This document shows positions 25,651 to 34,636 of a stretch of 64,000 bases of DNA, in pieces (positions within the stretch are counted from its first letter, which is position 1; each line of letters begins with the position of its first letter). A model generated the notes under the pieces. That model worked only from the letters and a program-made list of their open reading frames with translations. It was not told the origin of the DNA and searched no databases. A program made the position numbers and the translations under genes. Source of the stretch: Nocardia anaemiae NBRC 100462 (GTDB taxonomy: Bacteria; Actinomycetota; Actinomycetes; Mycobacteriales; Mycobacteriaceae); contig NZ_BDAZ01000019.1 in the NCBI RefSeq assembly GCF_001612725.1, positions 62,001 to 126,000 of the forward strand, read 5' to 3'.

Positions 25651-26394
25651 GTGAGAGTTCGTAGGAATGGTGTGGGGCAGTTCGATCAGTTGACCGATGA
25701 ATTTTTGTCGGCCCTCGAGTTTCTGACGAAGCTGTCGGCCGAAGGCGGTGGGATGACCGCCCTGTGCGGCGCCTGTGTGCGGGTGCTGCCGGTGCAGCGC
25801 GCGGCGATTCTGATCCAGGAGCGCGATGCCGGACTGCAGCCGTGGGCCACGAGCGATTCGGTGGCCGCGCGGGTGGAGGCGGTGCAGGCCACCGCGGGGC
25901 AGGGCCCGGCCGTGGACGCCGTCGTCGCCGGTGTGCCGGTACTGGTCGCCGATCTGGCCGAAACCGATGTGCGGTGGCCGGGTTTCGCCGATGAGTTGAA
26001 CCGGGTAGCGGTGGCCGGGGCGATGGTGGCGGGTTCGATGGTCGCGGTGCCGTTACAGCTGGGTGTGGTGCGATTCGGTGTGCTCGATCTGTATCGGGCC
26101 GAACCGGGCAAGCCGGAACCGTATGTGATTTCGGCGGGGCTGCATATCGCCGATCTGGTCATCACACAGTTGGTGGCCGGATCGGCGAAATCCGTACACG
26201 CCGCCGCGCAATGGTGGGATCAGCCGCTGACCAGTCGCACGATCCACCAGGCGGCCGGAATCGTGCTCGCGCAGTTGGACATTCGCGCACCCGACGCTTA
26301 TGCGCGGCTGCGCGCCTATGCCTTCGCGCACGGGCTGTCGCTGGCCGAGGTCGCGGCGCTGGTCGTGGACAACCGGCTCCGCTTCGACGCCTGA
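25651..26394 (+). CDS. GAF-ANTAR RNA-binding regulator 1
   Basis: About 247 residues. A GAF-like sensor (about 20-170; 'AAILIQERDAGLQPWATSDSVA', 'VPLQLGVVRFGVLDLYR') is followed by an ANTAR domain ('SRTIHQAAGIVLAQLDIRAPDAYARLRAYAFAHGLSLAEVAALVV'). ANTAR proteins bind paired hairpins in mRNA leaders and prevent termination. The start is likely the GTG at 25651, with AGGGA 8 nt upstream; an in-frame GTG/TTG further up is possible. It converges tail to tail with a second GAF-ANTAR gene, one base between the stops. Confidence 0.82.
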   Translation: MRVRRNGVGQFDQLTDEFLSALEFLTKLSAEGGGMTALCGACVRVLPVQRAAILIQERDAGLQPWATSDSVAARVEAVQATAGQGPAVDAVVAGVPVLVADLAETDVRWPGFADELNRVAVAGAMVAGSMVAVPLQLGVVRFGVLDLYRAEPGKPEPYVISAGLHIADLVITQLVAGSAKSVHAAAQWWDQPLTSRTIHQAAGIVLAQLDIRAPDAYARLRAYAFAHGLSLAEVAALVVDNRLRFDA

Positions 26395-26395
26395 C

Positions 26396-27157
26396 TCAGT
26401 CCGTCGCGTCGGCGCGCAGATCGATGCGTCCCTCGACGATGTCACCGGCGATATCGGTGAGTCGCCGTCCGGTGGCGCGGGCGTAATCGCGCATGATCTG
26501 GAATGCGCGATCCATATCCCGGTCGCCGCGCTCGGCGAGCACACCCTTGGCCTGCTCGATGGCCACTCGGGTATTCAGCGCGGTCGGCAACTGCGCCTGG
26601 ATCGTCGTACCCTGCGCGCGCAGCACATGGTGCGCGATGCCGACGGCCGCGATATCGGCGAGGATCTGCCCGATGCGCAGATCCAGCTGTCCGAGCGGCG
26701 CGGCCGAGTCGGCGAGGACCGTGAGCGCGCCGATGCTGTCGCGGTGCAGCCGCAATGGCACAGCACAGGCGCAGCGATACCCGGCGGCCGATGCCGTATG
26801 TGCGAACTCCGGCCACAGGTCCCCGGCGGCAGACAGGTCGGGGACCGATACGGCGGTACTGCTCCGATAGGCATCCAGACCGGGTCCCTCGTGCTGTAAC
26901 AAACCGAGCAGTCGCGACGACTCGTTGGTTGAGGCGAGTACCTGTAGCTCACCGCGTTGGTCGGCTAGCAACAATCCGGCATCACTCGCGTCGGTGACAT
27001 CGGTACAGGCCTCCAGTAGCTGCTGACATAGTTCGACAACGTCGAAATCGCTAGCCAGCGAGTCGACCGCGCGCACAAGTGACCGTAATAACTGGATCGA
27101 ATCCGGCAGCGGCTCGGAGGATCGGTCGTGCTGCCGATCGTCGAATGGGGGCGCCAT
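26396..27157 (-). CDS. GAF-ANTAR RNA-binding regulator 2
   Basis: 253 residues. The GAF domain (about 25-170) contains 'DASDAGLLLADQRGELQVLASTNESS', 'HEGPGLDAYRSSTAVSVPDL' and 'CAVPLRLHRDSIGALTVL'. The ANTAR domain contains 'LNTRVAIEQAKGVLAERGDRDMDRAFQIMRDYARATGRRL'. The motif 'IEQAKGVLAER' is the hallmark of RNA-binding ANTAR helices. ATG at 27157 with GGGAG upstream. It is divergent from the third GAF-ANTAR gene across 320 bp. Confidence 0.87.
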   Translation of the reverse strand: MAPPFDDRQHDRSSEPLPDSIQLLRSLVRAVDSLASDFDVVELCQQLLEACTDVTDASDAGLLLADQRGELQVLASTNESSRLLGLLQHEGPGLDAYRSSTAVSVPDLSAAGDLWPEFAHTASAAGYRCACAVPLRLHRDSIGALTVLADSAAPLGQLDLRIGQILADIAAVGIAHHVLRAQGTTIQAQLPTALNTRVAIEQAKGVLAERGDRDMDRAFQIMRDYARATGRRLTDIAGDIVEGRIDLRADATD

Positions 27158-27477
27158 TGCAGTCTCCCGGTCGCGGTGATTGCTACTCGCCGCAATGCGG
27201 CACATTTCAACGGAGAGAATCCAGCGAAAATATGGCCTCACCGGGCGCATCATCGCGCACAGTCAGGCCGGGCATGTTGTCCATGGTGGCATCCGGATAG
27301 TGGTCATGTCGACCACTGCGGGACGGCCGGTCAACGGAATCCGATGAGTAGCTGGACAATTCAAGGGAGGATGGTCGTGACGAAATTGTGGTGTGTAACT
27401 TCGCTTAGCCATACCATGGGAAGGTCAGCAAGTGCGGCGCGGGACTTGAGGGGACGACCGACTTTCGCACGTGCGGG
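27158..27477. promoter_or_regulatory. 320-bp divergent region between GAF-ANTAR 2 and 3
   Basis: It holds promoters for both divergent regulators and, at its right end, the short ORF starting at 27377. I saw no clear dual hairpin with the hexaloops expected of an ANTAR target, but short stems are hard to exclude by eye. Confidence 0.4.
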
Positions 27478-27481
27478 GTGA
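27377..27481 (+). CDS. Short upstream ORF coupled to GAF-ANTAR 3
   Basis: 34 codons from the GTG at 27377, preceded by a near-perfect AGGGAGG site (27364-27370, about 6 nt away). The peptide is basic ('TKLWCVTSLSHTMGRSASAARDLRGRP'). Its TGA overlaps the GTG start of the next gene (GTGA at 27478-27481). No homologue known to me. The strong ribosome site and the 4-bp overlap argue for translation. It could be a leader that couples or gates expression of the ANTAR protein. Confidence 0.45.
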   Translation: MTKLWCVTSLSHTMGRSASAARDLRGRPTFARAG

Positions 27482-28206
27482 TTCGGGTGTCTGACAACGA
27501 GGTGCTGGTCGCCGCGGCAGCGCGGCTCGCCGAACTACTACCGGCGATCGGTGACACAGCAGAGATGGTTCGCCAGCTGATGAACAGCGCGATCGTCGCG
27601 CTCGACTTGGTCGGCTGCACCGTCATGCTGATGCCGGACGAGACGCTCACGACCGATGAGAGCTCCCGGATGGCCGCCGCGGCTCCGGACGAGCTGGTGG
27701 CGATGGAACTCTGTCAGCATCGCAGCGAGCGCGGTCCAAGCGTGGACGCATTCCGGTCTGGCAAACCCATCGCGATCGACGATATCGGCCTGCACAGCGA
27801 GCGCTGGCCGGAGTTCACCGCCGAGGCGGTCCGGCATGGTCTGTCCTCGCTGGCCGAGATTCCTATGCGGGTCGGTGAGACCACGGTCGGCGCGCTCGGC
27901 CTGTACGGTCCGAGCCCGCGGGTGTGGTCCGACCAGGATCTCTCGGTGGGCGGACTGCTGGCGAGCATGGCGACCGGCCACATCGTCAATTCCCACATGC
28001 TGCGTCGTCAGCAGCGTTTGACCGCACAATTGCAGCATGCGCTTGATTCGCGGATCGTCATCGAACAGGCCAAGGGTGTGATCGCCAATGCCAGGCGGAC
28101 GACGCCGGAGCTCGCCTTCGAACTGATCCGCACGCATGCACGCAAGAATCGGGTCGCCGTACATGCGGTGGCGAAGGGGATCGTGGAGCTCGGCCTGCGG
28201 GTCTGA
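27478..28206 (+). CDS. GAF-ANTAR RNA-binding regulator 3
   Basis: 242 residues. GAF-like domain with 'VALDLVGCTVMLMPDETLTTDESSRMAAAAP' and 'SLAEIPMRVGETTVGALGLYG'. C-terminal ANTAR domain with 'LDSRIVIEQAKGVIANARRTTPELAFELIRTHARKNRVAVHAVAKGIVE'. The architecture matches regulator 2 more closely than regulator 1. GTG start at 27478 overlaps the stop of a short upstream ORF, so translation may be coupled. An in-frame GTG at 27487 is the alternative. An ECF sigma gene follows 196 bp later. Confidence 0.87.
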   Translation: MIRVSDNEVLVAAAARLAELLPAIGDTAEMVRQLMNSAIVALDLVGCTVMLMPDETLTTDESSRMAAAAPDELVAMELCQHRSERGPSVDAFRSGKPIAIDDIGLHSERWPEFTAEAVRHGLSSLAEIPMRVGETTVGALGLYGPSPRVWSDQDLSVGGLLASMATGHIVNSHMLRRQQRLTAQLQHALDSRIVIEQAKGVIANARRTTPELAFELIRTHARKNRVAVHAVAKGIVELGLRV

Positions 28207-28402
28207 GTCGACCCATTGCCTCCGGGAAAGTGCACGGGCACGTGCGCCCGCGGGGTAGTGTGGAATTGGATTATCGGCCCCAGTCCCCGGCCGGATCCCG
28301 TTCTCCGCCAGGTCCGTCCATGTCCTCGACGGTCTGCTTCGACGCTGCGTCATTCGTCGAAATCAATACGCTTGTCGCATCACTTGTTGTCTGGGGGCAA
28401 TC

Positions 28403-29065
28403 GTGATCTTGCTCGTTTCATCTCGGTCCGAACGCAATTCGCATCGGTCTGAACGACTTCCAACCAGTCTACGGTCCGTCGCTCGTCCGGTTCGTAATCG
28501 GATTGATACCGAATCCGATGCTGTCGATGCCGAATTGGTACATCGCATCGGCGACGGCGATCAAGAGGCCTTCGCTCAGTTCTATCGCCGCACTCGCGGT
28601 CTGGTCTATCGCCGCGTGCTGGCGATCGTGCGTGACCGTGGGTACGCCGAAGAGACCTGTCACGACGTCTACCTCGAGGTGTGGCGCTGTGCGATCGGGT
28701 TCGACGAGCGCCGCGGTTCGGTGCTCACCTGGTTGCGCATGCTGGCCCATCGCCAGGCTGTGGACCGGGTCCGGCACGAGCGCGCCACCACGGACCACAA
28801 TCACTCCTGGGGCAGTCGCGATTATCAGCCGCCGACCGATGTGGTGGCCGAGGAGGCGATGCGGCACGACGAGAGGGATGCCCTGCGTCGCAGCCTCACC
28901 CATCTGACCGCGCTCCAGCACGAATCCATCGCGCTCGCGTACTACTCGGGCCTCAGCTATCCCGAGGTCGCCGAGCGTCTCGGCGTCGGTCTCCCCACGG
29001 TGAAATCCCGGATCCGGGCCGGACTCGAACACCTGAAGACCGACCTGTCCGAACCGCTCAAATAG
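28403..29065 (+). CDS. ECF sigma factor, SigK-like
   Basis: 220 residues. Sigma region 2 ('AFAQFYRRTRGLVYRRVLAIVRDRGYAEETCHDVYLEVWR', about 51-90) and region 4 ('LTALQHESIALAYYSGLSYPEVAERLGVGLPTVKSRIRAGLEHL', about 168-211). The pattern 'AYYSGLSYPEVAERL' is like SigK (ECF19). No RskA-type membrane anti-sigma follows, which is unusual for this group. GTG start with GGGGG 5 nt upstream. The N-terminal ~35 residues are basic and may not be native. Confidence 0.85.
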   Translation: MILLVSSRSERNSHRSERLPTSLRSVARPVRNRIDTESDAVDAELVHRIGDGDQEAFAQFYRRTRGLVYRRVLAIVRDRGYAEETCHDVYLEVWRCAIGFDERRGSVLTWLRMLAHRQAVDRVRHERATTDHNHSWGSRDYQPPTDVVAEEAMRHDERDALRRSLTHLTALQHESIALAYYSGLSYPEVAERLGVGLPTVKSRIRAGLEHLKTDLSEPLK

Positions 29066-29077
29066 CGCCTGATCAGA

Positions 29078-29137
29078 CTGCCCGCGCCGACTGTGAAAGA
29101 CGCGCTGAGCGCGCCCGTGTAGTCCACGCGCGGGCAG
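29078..29137. terminator. Stem-loop after the sigma factor gene
   Basis: Arms CTGCCCGCGC (29078-29087) and GCGCGGGCAG (29128-29137) are perfect 10-bp complements. The 40-nt interior contains a smaller GC hairpin (GCGCT-G-AGCGC). It lies between the ends of the convergent sigma and flavoenzyme genes and may terminate both. Confidence 0.45.
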
Positions 29138-29249
29138 GTCTGTGCGGATCGATCCAACGAGTCGCTATCCGGATCCGATTGTGTCGGTGAGGATGTCGGC
29201 GATATCAGCGCGGAATGATGCTCGGCGAGCTGCCGGAGGGTGAGAGGCA

Positions 29250-31058
29250 CTAGCCGAGATCGAATAGATTGGGCTGACCGGCCCGATAACGAGCGGCGTC
29301 CATGTGACGGAACGGTTCGAAAGCGGGAATCGAATCGCGAGTGAAGAGTTGGGCGTGGGCGGCGGGGGAGTCGGCTGCGTCCAGCAGTGCGTTCACCGCG
29401 GTGCGGCCCGCCTCGTTGGCGCCCTCCATGGTCGCCAGATCGAAATTGGTCCGCACGTAGTCGGCGGCCAGGAACAGATTCGGGATCTGCGTGTGCGCGG
29501 TCGGTCGGTCGGCCCACGATCCGATCGTATTCACAAGCAGCGGTTCGTCATTCGTATTCCGTCCGTTCGCCCACTCGATGCCGGGATCGAGCATCCACTC
29601 GCGGACGATGCCGTCCTGCAACTGGATTCGGCCGTCGTCGTTCAGCGCCGCGGTCATCTGCGCCCAGGTCTCCTGGTAGATCTCGTCGCGGGTGCATTGT
29701 TTGGCGGTTTTGCCGAACAGAATGCCGGGGGTATCCCAGTCGGCGATATCGATGGTGAGGCCGTCGACGATCGATCCGTCACCGTATTTCGCGGCGTAAT
29801 CGACATTCCAGAACACTCGCTGGGTATAGGAGGTCAGTCGCCATGGCGCGTCGAGATAGATGTTGTATCCCTTGCCGAGGTCCAGCTTTTCGGTGACGAA
29901 CATCTGCATGCCGTTCATCCAGTCGACGGTCAGCGCGTCCATTCGGTCGAGTGCCGGATCCAGCTCGCGAATCTCCGGTGACCACAGCCCTCGCGCCCGG
30001 TCGGTCGGCACCGCGCAGACATACCAATCCGCGTCGAACACCTCGGTGCCGCCATCCGGGCGCCGAATGCGCGCACCACCGATGCGGCCATCGGCCACGA
30101 CGAATTCCGCGAGCGCGTGACCGGGCCGGAATTGCACACCCATGCCCTCCAGCAGCGCGATCCACGGATCCAGCCAGGCCTCGTTGGTCGGTCCGTTGAG
30201 CACCTCGTAGACCTTCGGGCCGCCGGTCAGCTCCTGTAGCAGTGCGATGAAGAAGCCCTCCATCATGTTGCCCATGGTCCTGGTACTGGCCACATATTCC
30301 TTGGCCGCCACCAGCGCTCGGGTCAGACCCGTGGCGGCCAGCGCCTGGAACTGTGCCGATCTGCTCGCCGCGCCGACATAATCCCACCAACTGACGTACT
30401 CCCATTGGCCGAGGCGACGCTCCTCGCTCGACGTCAGATAGGTGACGACCCGCCCGGCCATATACATGGCCTCCGGCAGCGGAACGAGATTGTTCTTCAT
30501 GAACACCTCGACCAGGATGCGCTGCAACCCCTCCGGTGTGAGCGCCTGCGCGGGATCGAAGTAGAACCCGAACATCAGCGGGAAGCCGTCGGGCAGATTG
30601 CCGGAGCGCGGGTAGCGCGGATCGCTCACCGAGAACGGAATCAGATTGTCGTACACCGACTTTCGGGTACCAGGCAGCGGAATCCGGCGCATCGTGTCGT
30701 GCACGTGGTGATAGAACGAGGTGAAACCGCGCGCGCCGTGCTCGCCGGGGAGCGGCGCGCGGCCGCCGATTCCGGTGCCCGGCAGCGGAATCGTGCGGGA
30801 CTTGCCGCCGAGTTCCTTGCGATCGAAGACGGTTACCGCGAAGCCGCGTTCGGCCAATTCGTGCGCCGCGGTGAGACCGCCGATGCCCGCGCCGAGGACC
30901 GCGACGGTATTGCGCGCCGGGCCCTTTCGGCGTCGCGGCCTCGGCTCGGCCGCCGCGATTCCGGTCGATGTCGCCAATCCCGCGGTGCCCGCCACCGCGG
31001 CCGCGCCGCGCAGCAGCAACCGCCTGCTGATCTGGTTGTCCCGATGCTGAGTTGTCAC
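29250..31058 (-). CDS. Tat-exported FAD-dependent oxidoreductase, phytoene desaturase-like
   Basis: About 602 residues. Tat signal with twin arginine ('ISRRLLLRGAAAVAGTAGLATS'), then the amine-oxidase-type FAD motif ('VAVLGAGIGGLTAAHELAERGFAVTVFDR') and a C-terminal FAD segment ('PNLFLAADYVRTNFDLATMEGANEAGRTAVNALL'). It resembles hydroxysqualene dehydroxylase and carotenoid desaturase relatives. The export signal is unusual for that group but seen in actinobacterial members. I chose the GTG at 31058 (AGGGG upstream). It is divergent from a TetR gene. Substrate unknown, probably a lipid or isoprenoid. Confidence 0.82.
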   Translation of the reverse strand: MTTQHRDNQISRRLLLRGAAAVAGTAGLATSTGIAAAEPRPRRRKGPARNTVAVLGAGIGGLTAAHELAERGFAVTVFDRKELGGKSRTIPLPGTGIGGRAPLPGEHGARGFTSFYHHVHDTMRRIPLPGTRKSVYDNLIPFSVSDPRYPRSGNLPDGFPLMFGFYFDPAQALTPEGLQRILVEVFMKNNLVPLPEAMYMAGRVVTYLTSSEERRLGQWEYVSWWDYVGAASRSAQFQALAATGLTRALVAAKEYVASTRTMGNMMEGFFIALLQELTGGPKVYEVLNGPTNEAWLDPWIALLEGMGVQFRPGHALAEFVVADGRIGGARIRRPDGGTEVFDADWYVCAVPTDRARGLWSPEIRELDPALDRMDALTVDWMNGMQMFVTEKLDLGKGYNIYLDAPWRLTSYTQRVFWNVDYAAKYGDGSIVDGLTIDIADWDTPGILFGKTAKQCTRDEIYQETWAQMTAALNDDGRIQLQDGIVREWMLDPGIEWANGRNTNDEPLLVNTIGSWADRPTAHTQIPNLFLAADYVRTNFDLATMEGANEAGRTAVNALLDAADSPAAHAQLFTRDSIPAFEPFRHMDAARYRAGQPNLFDLG

Positions 31059-31134
31059 TGCACGACCCCTAAATCTGACTATCTCGATCGTCATATTTAT
31101 CAGATCGCGGGTCGGGATGGGAGACAATGCGAAG

Positions 31135-31794
31135 ATGACGTTGCAGCGACGCCCGGTGCGGACCTATGGCGGTATCGGCGCGGAGGACCGAGTCGCGGCG
31201 CGGCGCGGCAAACTCCTGGAAGCCGGGCTGGAGCTGTTCGGTACGCGCGGATACTCGGCGACCGGCGTCAAGGATCTATGTCGCGCAGCCGGATTGACCG
31301 ACCGGTACTTCTACGAATCGTTCGCTGGTACCAAGGATCTGTTCGCGGCGGTTTTCGACCATGTCATCGATGAGTTGTTCGCGGCCGTTGCCACGGCGGT
31401 CGAGGCGACCGAGCCGCGCGGGACCCGCAAACTGCGGGCCGGGATCGGCACGTATCTCACCGCATTGGCCGAGGACCCCCGCAAGCTGCGCATCGTTTTC
31501 GTCGAACCAACCGCTGCGGGTGCCGAATATCGGATGCGCGAGGCGCTGTGGCGCTTCGCGCGATTGGTCGCGGCCACGGCCACCGAGGCGCGGCCGGATG
31601 TTCAGCCGCCCGCGGAGATCATCGATATCTTCGCGCTGTCGGTGGTCGGGATGCTGGAGCGGGTGATCGTGGAGAAGCAGGGCGGCCGGTTGGATGTGCC
31701 GATGGACAATCTCATCGATTATTGCGCGGCCTTCGCCGGAGCCTCTTTGCGTGCGGCTTACAGCGGCGAGATCGCCGGGCGGACAACGGATTAG
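31135..31794 (+). CDS. TetR-family regulator
   Basis: 219 residues (225 if the ATG at 31117 is used). HTH near the N-terminus ('KLLEAGLELFGTRGYSATGVKDLCRAAGLTDRYFYESFAGTKDLFAAVF'), then a helical effector domain. 'LTDRYFYESF' is the standard TetR recognition helix and linker. It starts 76 bp from the divergent exported flavoenzyme, which it probably controls. Loose half-sites TCTGA/TCAGA are present in the gap, but no clean palindrome. Confidence 0.85.
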   Translation: MTLQRRPVRTYGGIGAEDRVAARRGKLLEAGLELFGTRGYSATGVKDLCRAAGLTDRYFYESFAGTKDLFAAVFDHVIDELFAAVATAVEATEPRGTRKLRAGIGTYLTALAEDPRKLRIVFVEPTAAGAEYRMREALWRFARLVAATATEARPDVQPPAEIIDIFALSVVGMLERVIVEKQGGRLDVPMDNLIDYCAAFAGASLRAAYSGEIAGRTTD

Positions 31795-31852
31795 CCAGCT
31801 GGCCCACATCGAGGTGCATCTGAACGATCCTGAACTGGAACAGGAATTGACC

Positions 31853-32089
31853 ATGGCGCTGGACGAGCTGTGGGACGATGCACCTGCGCTGCGGGATCCG
31901 CTGCAACAGCGAGCCGTCGAACAGATAGAAGCCGGTCGCAGTGGTTTGGCGCGAGTATTCGGATTGGTGAAAACGGACCGGTTCGGCCGGTCCCGCGAGC
32001 AGGGGAATGACGCTGGCCATCGGCGACAACATCTGAACTGGCCGTTGCACCGAACTGCCGATGCGGTGAATTCCGAATCGGAAACCTAA
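31853..32089 (+). CDS. Possible small hypothetical protein
   Basis: 78 codons from the ATG at 31853 with AGGA nearby, or about 13 more from a GTG at 31814. The first half is acidic and coding-like ('MALDELWDDAPALRDPLQQRAVEQIEAG'), but codon bias fades toward the end. No family recognised. It fills part of the 382-bp gap between the TetR gene and trpB, which otherwise shows nothing but a likely trpB promoter near 32090-32160. Confidence 0.3.
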   Translation: MALDELWDDAPALRDPLQQRAVEQIEAGRSGLARVFGLVKTDRFGRSREQGNDAGHRRQHLNWPLHRTADAVNSESET

Positions 32090-32176
32090 AGAGACTGTTA
32101 ACTAATCCGTAGCGGACGCGCGCCGCGCGGCGAGTCGAAGTAGACAGATACTGGGGACTCGCGGCAGGAAGCGTTG

Positions 32177-33418
32177 GTGTGGATGGTTATTGATCAGGTC
32201 TTGCGAGGCGCATTGCTATCGAGCACACTTCCGGACGAGCGCGGGCGCTTCGGTGAGTTCGGCGGCAGGTATGTACCCGAAGGACTGATGGCGGCGCTGC
32301 TGGAGTTGGAACAGACCTATGCGCTGGCACGGGCCGATGCCGGATTCCGTGACGAACTGCGCGAATTGCTGCGCACCCGGGTCGGCCGTCCGACGCTGTT
32401 GCATCAGGTGCCGCGCTTCGCCGAATTGCTCGCGGTGCCGGGCGTGCGGGTGTATCTGAAACGCGAGGATATGACGCACACCGGTGCGCACAAGATCAAT
32501 AACGCACTGGGCCAGGGCCTGTTGGCCAAGCGGATGGGCAAGACCCGGATCATCGCCGAGACCGGTGCCGGTCAGCACGGAGTCGCGGTGGCGACCGTCT
32601 GCGCGATGCTCGGCATGACGTGCGTCATCTATATGGGCGCGCACGATATGCGCCGCCAAGCTTCCAATGTCATGCGGATGACGCTGCTCGGCGCGCAGGT
32701 GCGTCCGGTGGAGACCGGCAGTCGCCGACTCAAGGAGGCCATCAGCGAATCGGTGCGCGATTGGGTGTCGAATCTCGACACCACGCACTACCTTTTCGGT
32801 ACCTCGGCGGGACCCGCGCCGTATCCGATGATCGTGCGCGATCTGCAGACCGTCATCGGGCGCGAGACCCGACTGCAGATTCTGAAATCCGAAGGCCGAC
32901 TACCGGATTACCTCGTGGCGTGTGTCGGCGGCGGCAGCAATGCCATCGGCCTTTTCCATCCCTTCGTCGATGAACCGCAGGTCCAGTTGATCGGTGTCGA
33001 GGCAGCGGGGCTCGGCGTCGAAACCGGTGATCACGCGGCCACCCTCAGCGCGGGCAGTCCCGGCGAAATGGATGGCGCCTACAGCTATCTGCTGCAGGAC
33101 GACGACGGACAGGTCACGCCGACGCACAGCATCGCCGCCGGGCTGGACTATCCGGGCGTCGGCCCGGAACTCAGCTACCTCAAGGACACCGGTCGCGTTA
33201 CCTACCGCACCGCCACCGACGCCGTGGCTCTGCGAGGTCTGGACGCACTCACCCGCACCGAAGGCATCATTCCCGCCCTCGAATCCGCCCACGCCGTCGG
33301 CTATATCCTCGAACTGGCCGAGCGCGGTGGGCTACCCGCCGATTCGATCGTGGTAGTCGGCCTTTCCGGTCGCGGCGACAAGGATCTGGCCATCGCGGCG
33401 GAGCGGTTGGTCGGATAG
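32177..33418 (+). CDS. trpB: Tryptophan synthase beta chain, orphan copy
   Basis: 413 residues, TrpB1 type. The PLP lysine is Lys106 in '[11 protein letters not shown]'. Other family segments are '[10 protein letters not shown]', '[17 protein letters not shown]' (PLP phosphate loop) and '[12 protein letters not shown]'. It condenses indole with serine. No trpA, trpC or trpE lies beside it, so it may be an indole-salvaging or alternative-substrate copy. I chose the GTG at 32177 (AGGA 7 nt upstream); a TTG at 32174 and ATG at 32183 are also in frame. Confidence 0.88.
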   Translation: MWMVIDQVLRGALLSSTLPDERGRFGEFGGRYVPEGLMAALLELEQTYALARADAGFRDELRELLRTRVGRPTLLHQVPRFAELLAVPGVRVYLKREDMTHTGAHKINNALGQGLLAKRMGKTRIIAETGAGQHGVAVATVCAMLGMTCVIYMGAHDMRRQASNVMRMTLLGAQVRPVETGSRRLKEAISESVRDWVSNLDTTHYLFGTSAGPAPYPMIVRDLQTVIGRETRLQILKSEGRLPDYLVACVGGGSNAIGLFHPFVDEPQVQLIGVEAAGLGVETGDHAATLSAGSPGEMDGAYSYLLQDDDGQVTPTHSIAAGLDYPGVGPELSYLKDTGRVTYRTATDAVALRGLDALTRTEGIIPALESAHAVGYILELAERGGLPADSIVVVGLSGRGDKDLAIAAERLVG

Positions 33419-33457
33419 CCGATTCGCGGATCGGCTGGGCCATGCCAGGATGACCGA

Positions 33458-34636
33458 ATGACGAACGCCGCGAACCGAATTGCCCAGCAAACGGTCGAGC
33501 TGATGATGGACTACGGCCAGTTCTGCATAGACGGCGGTTTCGGTGATCCGGATGCCGAACTCGACCTCCTCGATCAGGCATTCGCGCACCGACCGTGCGC
33601 GGGCGACGGTACCGCGCTGCTCGTGCTGAGCCCGCATCAGAACAACTTCGAGATGTCGATCACGGTGCAGGTGTGGGACGGCAGGCCGCCGAACGATCGC
33701 GATGGCTGGGAGCAGGTCTGCGAGGCTCGGCTCGGCGTGGATTCCGATGGAGCGCTGAGTATTTCGTCACCGCCTGGTTACTGGGCCGACCCGTGTCCGG
33801 TTCCGCCCGGTGATTATCTGATCGAAGTCAGCGGACGCGGGTTCGTGAGCTACGGATGGCCGGGGACCACGACGCCCGGTGATATCTGGCGGATCCGGTT
33901 GTGGCCCGACGACGGTGGTGATCTCCTGCCGCATCGGCAGTGGGATATGCCCGGATACGGCATCCCGGAAAATGTGCCGATATCCGAAACCACGGCGGCG
34001 GATTTCGTGGATGAGGACTGGGTTGTCCTGATGGACTCCAAGGGTTCCCGACGCATCCGGGCCACTGACCTCGAGGCGGAAGTCGCGCGCACGGAATGGG
34101 GTGGCGAACCGATACCGGAACTGCGCGAACATCTTTCTACCGCGGAACTGGCACGCTTCGATCGCCCGCTCGCCGAGACGATCGCCGCCATGGATGAGCC
34201 GACCCTGCGGCGGCTGGCTCGACGGTGCGCGGTCAAGGCCTGCGAATTGGCTGGTATCGCCGAAAGACCCTGGGTGGCATCGGCATTGACGGCGTTACGC
34301 GAAGGGCGACCACTACCCGCGCCGTTCGATGACATGGCGACCGCCTTCGCGCGTCTGGACCAGGAGGAGTTCGGACCTGCCGAGGACAGCTCGCGGCAGC
34401 TTGTCGCGACCTTCGGCGCGTCGAGGCGTTTCCAGACGAATCCCTTCGATATCGGTCCGGTGCATCGCCCCCACTTCGCATTGAGCGTCATCGAGCACGC
34501 GATGGATCCGGACGCATTGACCGCGGCGATAGCAGCGCTGCATACCGCCGCGGTCACCTTCGGCGCCGATGCCCCGGTGCTACTCGCCGAAATCGGTAGT
34601 GAGTTCGGCTCGGTCAGCCGACCGAAGCAGGGCTGA
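33458..34636 (+). CDS. Hypothetical protein
   Basis: 392 residues, no family recognised. The first ~170 residues look like a beta-rich domain ('GTALLVLSPHQNNFEMSITVQVWDG', 'PPGDYLIEVSGRGFVSYGWPG'). The rest is helical, with 'DEPTLRRLARRCAVKACELAGIAERPWVASALTALREGRPLP' resembling immunity-type or SMI1/KNR4-like accessory proteins, a weak impression only. It has CCAGGA before the ATG. Its last 57 bp overlap the convergent polyketide synthase gene. Confidence 0.65.
   Translation: MTNAANRIAQQTVELMMDYGQFCIDGGFGDPDAELDLLDQAFAHRPCAGDGTALLVLSPHQNNFEMSITVQVWDGRPPNDRDGWEQVCEARLGVDSDGALSISSPPGYWADPCPVPPGDYLIEVSGRGFVSYGWPGTTTPGDIWRIRLWPDDGGDLLPHRQWDMPGYGIPENVPISETTAADFVDEDWVVLMDSKGSRRIRATDLEAEVARTEWGGEPIPELREHLSTAELARFDRPLAETIAAMDEPTLRRLARRCAVKACELAGIAERPWVASALTALREGRPLPAPFDDMATAFARLDQEEFGPAEDSSRQLVATFGASRRFQTNPFDIGPVHRPHFALSVIEHAMDPDALTAAIAALHTAAVTFGADAPVLLAEIGSEFGSVSRPKQG

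Noticed and set aside
28207..28402. ANTAR-type dual hairpin before the sigma gene
   Set aside because: Only short imperfect stems are visible; nothing with the expected paired hexaloops.
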